Shown here piece after piece: positions 32,480-37,592 of a stretch of 37,592 nucleotides of DNA. This DNA comes from Burkholderiales bacterium (GTDB lineage Bacteria > Pseudomonadota > Gammaproteobacteria > Burkholderiales > Usitatibacteraceae): NCBI GenBank assembly GCA_025350945.1, contig JANXWW010000122.1:1-37592 (forward strand). Direction: 5' to 3'. The notes under the pieces were generated by a model that saw nothing but the letters and a program-made list of their open reading frames with translations, ran no database searches and was not told where the DNA came from. Each line of letters begins with the position of its first letter. Positions within the stretch are counted from its first letter, which is position 1. Made by a program: the position numbers and the translations under genes.

Positions 32480-35308
32480 ATGAAAAGAATGTTATTTAAC
32501 GCTACGCAAGCCGAAGAGCTTCGCGTCGCCATTGTTGACGGTCAAAAACTGGTCGACCTCGATATTGAACATGTTGGTCAGGAACAGCGCAAAAGTAATA
32601 TCTACAAGGCAAAGGTCACCCGGGTTGAACAATCGCTCGAAGCGATTTTTGTTGACTACGGCGCTGAGCGCCACGGCTTTTTGCCGTTCAAGGAATTAAC
32701 CCGCGAATACGTGCAAGGCGAAGACGGCGATGGCACCCGCGCCAAGCTCGCGCAAAATTTAAAAGTCGGCCAGGAAATCCTTGTGCAAGTCGAGAAAGAT
32801 GAACGCGGTAACAAGGGTGCGGCGCTGACCACCTATGTTTCACTCGCCGGTCGTTATTTGGTGCTGATGCCGAATAATCCGCGCGGCGGCGGTGTGTCGC
32901 GCCGTGTGGAAGGCGAAGATCGGGCCGAGCTGCGTGAAACATTAGACTCACTGAATATTCCAGCAGGCATGAGCGTGATTGCCCGTACTGCCGGCATAGG
33001 CCGCAGCGCAGAAGAATTGCAGTGGGATCTAAGTTACCTGATGCAGCTTTGGGAAGCCATCGAAGGTGCGGGTCGCGATGTTAAAGCACCCGAACTGATT
33101 TATCTGGAATCAAGCCTGGTGGTGCGCGCGATTCGCGATTTGTTCCAGCCCGATATTGGCGAGATTTTGATCGATACGCCAGAAATTTTTGAACAAGCGC
33201 AATCGTTCATGTCCACCGTAATGCCAGCCAATGTGGGCAAGGTCAAGCTTTACACGGATGACGTGCCGCTGTTCTCGCGCTTTCAGATTGAGCATCAGAT
33301 CGAGACTGCATATCGCCGCGATGTACAACTGCCTTCCGGCGGTGCCATTGTGATTGACCATACCGAAGCGCTGGTGTCAGTTGACGTGAACTCAGCCCGC
33401 GCCACGCGTGGTCACGATATTGAAGACACCGCATTCCGCACCAACTGCGAGGCGGCCGATGAGATTGCGCGTCAGTTGCGTTTGCGCGATTTGGGCGGCT
33501 TGGTGGTGATCGATTTCATCGATATGGAATCACCGAAAAATCAGCGCGAAGTAGAAAATCGTTTGCGCGACGCACTGCATCATGATCGCGCCCGTGTGCA
33601 AACCGGCAAAATTTCGCGCTTCGGTTTGCTCGAACTTTCACGTCAGCGCTTGCAACCCGCTCTGTCCGAATCAAGCTATATCCCCTGCCCACGCTGTCAC
33701 GGCATTGGTCATATTCGCGATACTTCTTCCTCTGCATTACATATTTTGCGCATCATCCAGGAAGAGTCGATGAAGGAAAACACGGCCGCCATTCACGCGC
33801 AAGTGCCAGTGGATGTGGCCACATTTTTACTGAACGAAAAACGTCAGGACGTGCATGCTATTGAGACCCGTTTCAAGGTCAATGTGCTACTGATTCCGAA
33901 CGTCCATCTTGAAACACCAAACTACGAAATCGAGCGTCTTCGCCACGATTCAGAAAAACTGGATGTCATTACACCAAGCTATCAGATGGTGGTGAAACCG
34001 ACTGAAGATGCAACCGCGAAAGCCGCCGCCGCCGCACCGGAAGTCAAGGCGACGCGTGCAGAACCTGTTGTCAAAGGCATCACGCCCGACCAGCCCGCAC
34101 CCATGGCGGCAGAACCTGCCTCACGTGAAGTGCGCACCGCTGCCGCACAAGCAGAACGCGCCAGAGCAGTAGCGAACACAAACACGAGCACGGTAACGCC
34201 TGCACCTTCGCTATGGAAGCGCTTTACCAGCTTCTTCAGCGGCGAAGTAGCCACACCACAACCTATTGCACCGCAGCGTCCTGAAGGTGAGCGCGTAAAA
34301 GACGCCACCAAAGAAGGTAGCCGCGACCAGAACCGTGATCGCAGCAGACGCGATGGTGGCCGCGACAATAAACGCGGTGGAGAACGCCGTCCAGGTCAGG
34401 GGCCGCAACTCCCCAACCAAGGACAAAATCGTCCTCCGCGTGGGCAGCAGGGCCGCGATGCAAATCGTGAGTTGCCTATCGCTGGCAATACCGATGCGAA
34501 ACCAGCTGAAGCAGCACGCCCACCTCGCGAACCAAGACCACCGCGTGAGCCACGTGAGGCGAGAGAACCACGCGCAGATTCACAAGGCGCACAGCAACAA
34601 AAACCGCGCCAGCCACAAGCACCAAAGCCCGCGCTGGAATCAAAACCTGCTGAGCAAACTGAGGAAGGCGAAAGCCGTGGTCGTCGCCGTCGTGGTCGCG
34701 GTGGACGCGGTGGTCGCGACAGCAATGGTGAACGAGGTGAACGTGCGCCGCGTAGTGACGCAACTAATGAAGCAATGAGCGGCCCGGCAGAAGTTGCTGC
34801 GGCACCAGCGGCGATGAATAACGCTGCCGCTATGGCAACGGCTGAACATAGCCAAACCACCGCGCCTGCTGTCGCGTCTGCCGTAGTGAGCACAGCACCC
34901 GTGCCTGCGTTTTTGATGGCCGATGCGCCGCAGCAAACTGCAGCGCTTGCGCCATCGCACGAGCCAATTTACGAAGCACCGGCACCGGTTGCAGCTCCTG
35001 CTGTACAGCAGCCTGCCCCGGCAATGCAGCCGGCGTTGGCGTTTGGCTCAGTTGATCAAATCGATGAACCGGAATCGGCCCGCTCAGCACCGCGTCGTCG
35101 TCCACGACCCGATCAAAACACCAACGCGCAGGCAAACGAGCCGTTAGTATTTATCGAGACGGCGGCTGACAAAGTGCAGCAGGCGGTATTGGCTGAAGAA
35201 GAGGCTCCACGCCGCCGCACACCGCGTCTACGCAAGCCGCGTGAAACGTTAAATGAGCCGTTGGTGGTGGTGGAAACACAACCAAATCAGAGCCCGCCCC
35301 AGCCGTAA
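32480..35308 (+). CDS. rne: ribonuclease E
   Basis: A 942-residue endoribonuclease that starts mRNA decay and matures rRNA and tRNA. The catalytic half (about 1-500) has the S1 domain (37-120), the DNase I-like segment with the Mg-binding D302 (VDVNSARATRGHDIE) and D345 (VVIDFIDME), and the zinc-link CPRC (C403, C406). These match D303, D346, C404 and C407 of E. coli. The second half is disordered, rich in Ala, Pro, Gln and Arg, with RNA-binding patches such as RGRRRRGRGGRGGRDS. It lacks an obvious amphipathic membrane helix but has WKRFTSFFSG (about 575-584), which could be one. The end has a repeated Arg-rich/NEPLV motif. A purine-rich AAGAAGAAT precedes the ATG. Confidence 0.97.
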   Translation: MKRMLFNATQAEELRVAIVDGQKLVDLDIEHVGQEQRKSNIYKAKVTRVEQSLEAIFVDYGAERHGFLPFKELTREYVQGEDGDGTRAKLAQNLKVGQEILVQVEKDERGNKGAALTTYVSLAGRYLVLMPNNPRGGGVSRRVEGEDRAELRETLDSLNIPAGMSVIARTAGIGRSAEELQWDLSYLMQLWEAIEGAGRDVKAPELIYLESSLVVRAIRDLFQPDIGEILIDTPEIFEQAQSFMSTVMPANVGKVKLYTDDVPLFSRFQIEHQIETAYRRDVQLPSGGAIVIDHTEALVSVDVNSARATRGHDIEDTAFRTNCEAADEIARQLRLRDLGGLVVIDFIDMESPKNQREVENRLRDALHHDRARVQTGKISRFGLLELSRQRLQPALSESSYIPCPRCHGIGHIRDTSSSALHILRIIQEESMKENTAAIHAQVPVDVATFLLNEKRQDVHAIETRFKVNVLLIPNVHLETPNYEIERLRHDSEKLDVITPSYQMVVKPTEDATAKAAAAAPEVKATRAEPVVKGITPDQPAPMAAEPASREVRTAAAQAERARAVANTNTSTVTPAPSLWKRFTSFFSGEVATPQPIAPQRPEGERVKDATKEGSRDQNRDRSRRDGGRDNKRGGERRPGQGPQLPNQGQNRPPRGQQGRDANRELPIAGNTDAKPAEAARPPREPRPPREPREAREPRADSQGAQQQKPRQPQAPKPALESKPAEQTEEGESRGRRRRGRGGRGGRDSNGERGERAPRSDATNEAMSGPAEVAAAPAAMNNAAAMATAEHSQTTAPAVASAVVSTAPVPAFLMADAPQQTAALAPSHEPIYEAPAPVAAPAVQQPAPAMQPALAFGSVDQIDEPESARSAPRRRPRPDQNTNAQANEPLVFIETAADKVQQAVLAEEEAPRRRTPRLRKPRETLNEPLVVVETQPNQSPPQP

Positions 35309-35349
35309 AAACGCACCAGCCATATAAAAATTTGTACAGTCGTTAATAG

Positions 35350-35381
35350 GCCGTTCGCAACATTTTGCGAACGGCTTTTTT
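35350..35381 (+). terminator. Rho-independent terminator after rne
   Basis: GCCGTTCGCAA (35350-35360) pairs perfectly with TTGCGAACGGC (35365-35375) over 11 bases with loop CATT, followed by TTTTTT. It is 42 bases past the rne stop. Confidence 0.95.
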
Positions 35382-35418
35382 ATTGGCTGTTAGGATTATA
35401 AATTTGGAGGAACGAATA

Positions 35419-36030
35419 ATGACCACCGCAAAAAAACCTATCGATTTCTATTTTGATTTTTCCTCGCCGTATGGTTATCTGGCTGCGATGCGCATCGATG
35501 CGGTGGCGGCAAAATACGGGCGTAACGTGGCGTGGCGGCCTATTTTGCTGGGGCCTGCGTTCAAAGCCAGCGGCAACGCGCCGCTGATCAGCCAACCGCT
35601 TAAAGGCGATTATGCGCGGCGCGACTTGCCGCGAACGGCGGCATTTATGGGCATTCCCTTTGGCCTACCCACACCCTTCCCCACCGGTACGCAAAACGCA
35701 GCGCGGGCATTTTATTGGCTTAATGATCGCGATCCCGTGATCGCCAAGACAGTTGCGATTTCGCTGCTACAAACTTACTTTGTTGAGGGCCGCGATATTA
35801 CGTCGCCAGAAATCGTGGTGGAAATTGCCTCGCAGCATAACGTTGATTCGGCTGAGCTCAGCGCAGCATTGGCCGATCCGGTTGTTAAAGATCGCCTGAA
35901 AAAAGAAGTTGAAGCTTCACTGGCGCTGGGCGTGTTTGGCTCGCCCTATATCGTGGTTGATGGTGAAGCATTTTGGGGGGCGGATCGATTGGCGCAAATC
36001 GAAGCGTGGCTGAAAACAGGCGGCTGGTAG
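35419..36030 (+). CDS. 2-hydroxychromene-2-carboxylate isomerase family protein
   Basis: A 203-residue thioredoxin/DsbA-fold protein of the kappa-class glutathione transferase type. FYFDFSSPYGYLAA (10-23) holds the catalytic Ser (S15/S16) that replaces the DsbA Cys. ALGVFGSPYIVVDGEAFWGADRLAQIE is the diagnostic C-terminal motif. NahD members use glutathione to isomerise 2-hydroxychromene-2-carboxylate in naphthalene breakdown, but no other catabolic genes are nearby, so the real substrate is open. The start at 35419 is fixed by GGAGG 8 bases upstream; earlier in-frame codons overlap the rne terminator. Confidence 0.9.
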   Translation: MTTAKKPIDFYFDFSSPYGYLAAMRIDAVAAKYGRNVAWRPILLGPAFKASGNAPLISQPLKGDYARRDLPRTAAFMGIPFGLPTPFPTGTQNAARAFYWLNDRDPVIAKTVAISLLQTYFVEGRDITSPEIVVEIASQHNVDSAELSAALADPVVKDRLKKEVEASLALGVFGSPYIVVDGEAFWGADRLAQIEAWLKTGGW

Positions 36031-36045
36031 CAAATAAGCAGTGCC

Positions 36046-36711
36046 CTAATATTTAAAAACATCGGGCTTCCCTAGCGCAGGAATCAGCTCAACAATCCCG
36101 CCTGCAAAAATCTCAACGGCAAGTGCAGCGAGCAGCAGGCCCATAATCCGCGTCGCAATATTCACCGTTGTTTTACTCATGCGTTGACCAACTTGCGACG
36201 CAATACGCAACGCAATCCACGTAACCAACGCGACCCCTACAGCGACACCGCACACTGCCACAATATGCAGCAAAGTTTTTTTCTCACTCGCGTAAATGAT
36301 GATCGTGGACATTGCACCCGGTCCGGCGAGTAACGGGATCGCGAGCGGCACCACGGCAATACTCGCCTTGTCTACCGCCTCTTCTGCTTCTTCAGGCGTT
36401 TGCTTGTCCGGTGAAGGCATTGCCTGCATCATCGCGAGTGCTGTGGTCATCACCAAAATTGCGCCGCCTACTTTAAAACTGGCGATGCTAATGCCAAATA
36501 CATCAAGCACGCGTTCGCCCAAAATGGCTGACACAAGCAGCACGATCGCCACGGTAATGGCTGCAATCCGCGCGGTTTTCATGCGTTCTATTTTGCTTTG
36601 ATGTGGCGTCATGGCGACGAACACGGGAACAATGCCGAGGGGATTGACGATCACAATCATTGCCACAAAAATCTTGACGTAAGCCGCCAGCGACAGCAAC
36701 TCTGCACTCAT
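36046..36711 (-). CDS. MarC family integral membrane protein
   Basis: A 221-residue protein with six hydrophobic segments. IVNPLGIVPVFVAMTP near the N-terminus and VPLAIPLLAGPGAMSTII in the middle are MarC/UPF0056 landmarks. The name comes from the mar locus, but a role in antibiotic resistance was not upheld and the function is unknown. Its ATG overlaps the stop of the phosphatase gene by 4 bases. It converges on the isomerase gene. Confidence 0.9.
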   Translation of the reverse strand: MSAELLSLAAYVKIFVAMIVIVNPLGIVPVFVAMTPHQSKIERMKTARIAAITVAIVLLVSAILGERVLDVFGISIASFKVGGAILVMTTALAMMQAMPSPDKQTPEEAEEAVDKASIAVVPLAIPLLAGPGAMSTIIIYASEKKTLLHIVAVCGVAVGVALVTWIALRIASQVGQRMSKTTVNIATRIMGLLLAALAVEIFAGGIVELIPALGKPDVFKY

Positions 36712-37229
36712 GTTTTGTTGACCGGAACATCATCGGCGAATACACTCAATAGATGCTGACGCAGCCCTGTACAACCATGCTCAATAAGACTTAACACGTG
36801 CTCGAAATCCTTTTCTTCGCCCATGTAGGGGTCGGGCACTTCGCTTTGATTGCCGCTTTGCCCGCGAGTAGGGCTGTAGTTTAAAAATAGCTCTGCCTTA
36901 TGTGTATGCCGCGCCGGGCAGAGCGCCTTGAGATAGTCGAGATTGACCTCATCCATCGCCAACACATAATCGAATTGTCGAAAATCACTCACCGTCACTT
37001 GTCGCGCGCGTATGGACGTGAGATCAACACCACGACGTGCAGCATGATGAATTGAGCGCGCATCAGGTGCTGAACCGATTTGATAATCATGCGTGCCTGC
37101 GGAATCAATCTCGACTTTATCTTCCAGCGGCGTACCTGCAATCATCTTGCGGAAAACACCTTCAGCCGTCGGCGAGCGGCAGATATTGCCCATACAAACA
37201 AACAATATTCGAACGGTTTTTTTCATCAC
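36708..37229 (-). CDS. low-molecular-weight protein-tyrosine phosphatase
   Basis: A 173-residue phosphatase. The P-loop is VCMGNICRSPTAE, with nucleophile C12 and R18, and the general-acid motif DPY is at 133-135. The fold and length match LMW-PTPs. There is no exopolysaccharide kinase or Wzc gene nearby, so it is the stand-alone housekeeping type. ATG 37229 is followed at once by a second ATG. The gene lies 15 bases after uvrB and overlaps marC, so the three appear to be one operon. Confidence 0.94.
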   Translation of the reverse strand: MMKKTVRILFVCMGNICRSPTAEGVFRKMIAGTPLEDKVEIDSAGTHDYQIGSAPDARSIHHAARRGVDLTSIRARQVTVSDFRQFDYVLAMDEVNLDYLKALCPARHTHKAELFLNYSPTRGQSGNQSEVPDPYMGEEKDFEHVLSLIEHGCTGLRQHLLSVFADDVPVNKT

Positions 37230-37244
37230 GAATTTTTCTTGTGA

Positions 37245-37592
37245 TCAGGCTTCAAGTGGAGTGTCGGGGCCGCCGAGCAGCATTCGGTTTCGCAACATGC
37301 GCAACTCATCGCGCAGCTTGCCAGCTTTTTCAAACTCCAGATTGCGCGCGGCTTCCATCATTTCGCGCTCGACACGCTTGACCGCTGTCTCCATTTGCTT
37401 TTCACTGAGCACATCGTATTTTTTCCGGTCTTGCGCGGCTTTGCGCTCGCTACTTTGCGTGGCGCGTTTCTCGTCTACGTTATACGCCCCATCAATAATA
37501 TCCTTGATTTTCTTGACGACTGATTTGGGCGTAATACCGTTATCCAGATTGAATTGAATCTGCTTAGCGCGGCGGCGATTGGTTTCTGAAAT
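37245..37592 (-). CDS. uvrB: excinuclease ABC subunit B, C-terminal part (partial)
   Basis: An open frame from the right edge reads 115 residues to a TGA at 37245-37247. It begins ISETNRRRAKQIQFNLDNGI followed by TPKSVVKKI, a well-known UvrB segment (R..Q..fN...gItP...). It ends with a UVR motif (MEAARNLEFEKAGKLRDELR), which binds UvrC. The helicase core lies outside the window. UvrB verifies DNA damage in nucleotide excision repair. Confidence 0.95.
   Translation of the reverse strand: MSETNRRRAKQIQFNLDNGITPKSVVKKIKDIIDGAYNVDEKRATQSSERKAAQDRKKYDVLSEKQMETAVKRVEREMMEAARNLEFEKAGKLRDELRMLRNRMLLGGPDTPLEA

Noticed and set aside
34263..35135. Long open frames on both strands over the rne 3' half
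   Set aside because: Low-complexity Arg/Pro/Ala codons keep other frames open; the RNase E tail is the coding frame.

Overview
The window reads as a chromosomal stretch from a betaproteobacterium of moderate GC. The main evidence is the core-gene order: a yceD-rpmF-plsX-fabH-fabD-fabG-acpP-fabF-mltG-tmk-holB-pilZ block on the minus strand, a divergent maf gene, and rluC divergent from a long RNase E gene. SoxXA, TusA, a MoaC gene and a PilZ ending in the typical THTM fit the same assignment. No phage, transposase, integrase, CRISPR array, rRNA or tRNA was seen. Species cannot be named from the sequence alone.

Layout. 1-145: end of valS. 183-2236: MFS transporter plus a PaaG-like enoyl-CoA hydratase/isomerase, translationally coupled. 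2242-2478 (minus): tusA, with a 13-bp tandem repeat in its leader. 3061-4698: animal-type haem peroxidase closed by a clear terminator. 4899-7078: rhodanese-ChrB fusion coupled to the chromate transporter chrA, convergent with moaC. 7721-10734: M48/TPR periplasmic metalloprotease followed by overlapping soxX and soxA. 10923-14197: MacA/MacB-like tripartite efflux adaptor, ATPase and permease. 14308-15122: small charged protein and a LOG-family phosphoribohydrolase. 15142-24716 (minus): the long fatty-acid/phospholipid, ribosomal-protein, cell-wall, thymidylate and DNA-polymerase-clamp-loader operon, headed by a strong sigma70-like promoter at 24769-24797. 24805-26126: maf and an RsmI-like methyltransferase. 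26156-31758 (minus): rluC, a Gph-like HAD phosphatase, a Rieske protein and a 1165-residue PAS/GGDEF/EAL protein. 32480-35308: rne behind a strongly structured leader. 35419-36030: DsbA-fold isomerase. 36046-37592 (minus): uvrB (3' part), low-molecular-weight phosphatase, marC.

Most of the window is housekeeping. The points that deserve a second look are: the three consecutive hairpins upstream of rne; a duplicated 25-residue Arg-rich/NEPLV motif at the RNase E C-terminus; an apparent terminator/attenuator between acpP and fabF; loss of the CxxC signature in YceD; an isolated soxXA pair without soxYZB beside a BepA-like protease; an animal-type peroxidase with all haem-linking residues; and the large c-di-GMP protein sitting in an otherwise conserved housekeeping cluster. 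I did not find convincing evidence for a wholly new multi-gene system.
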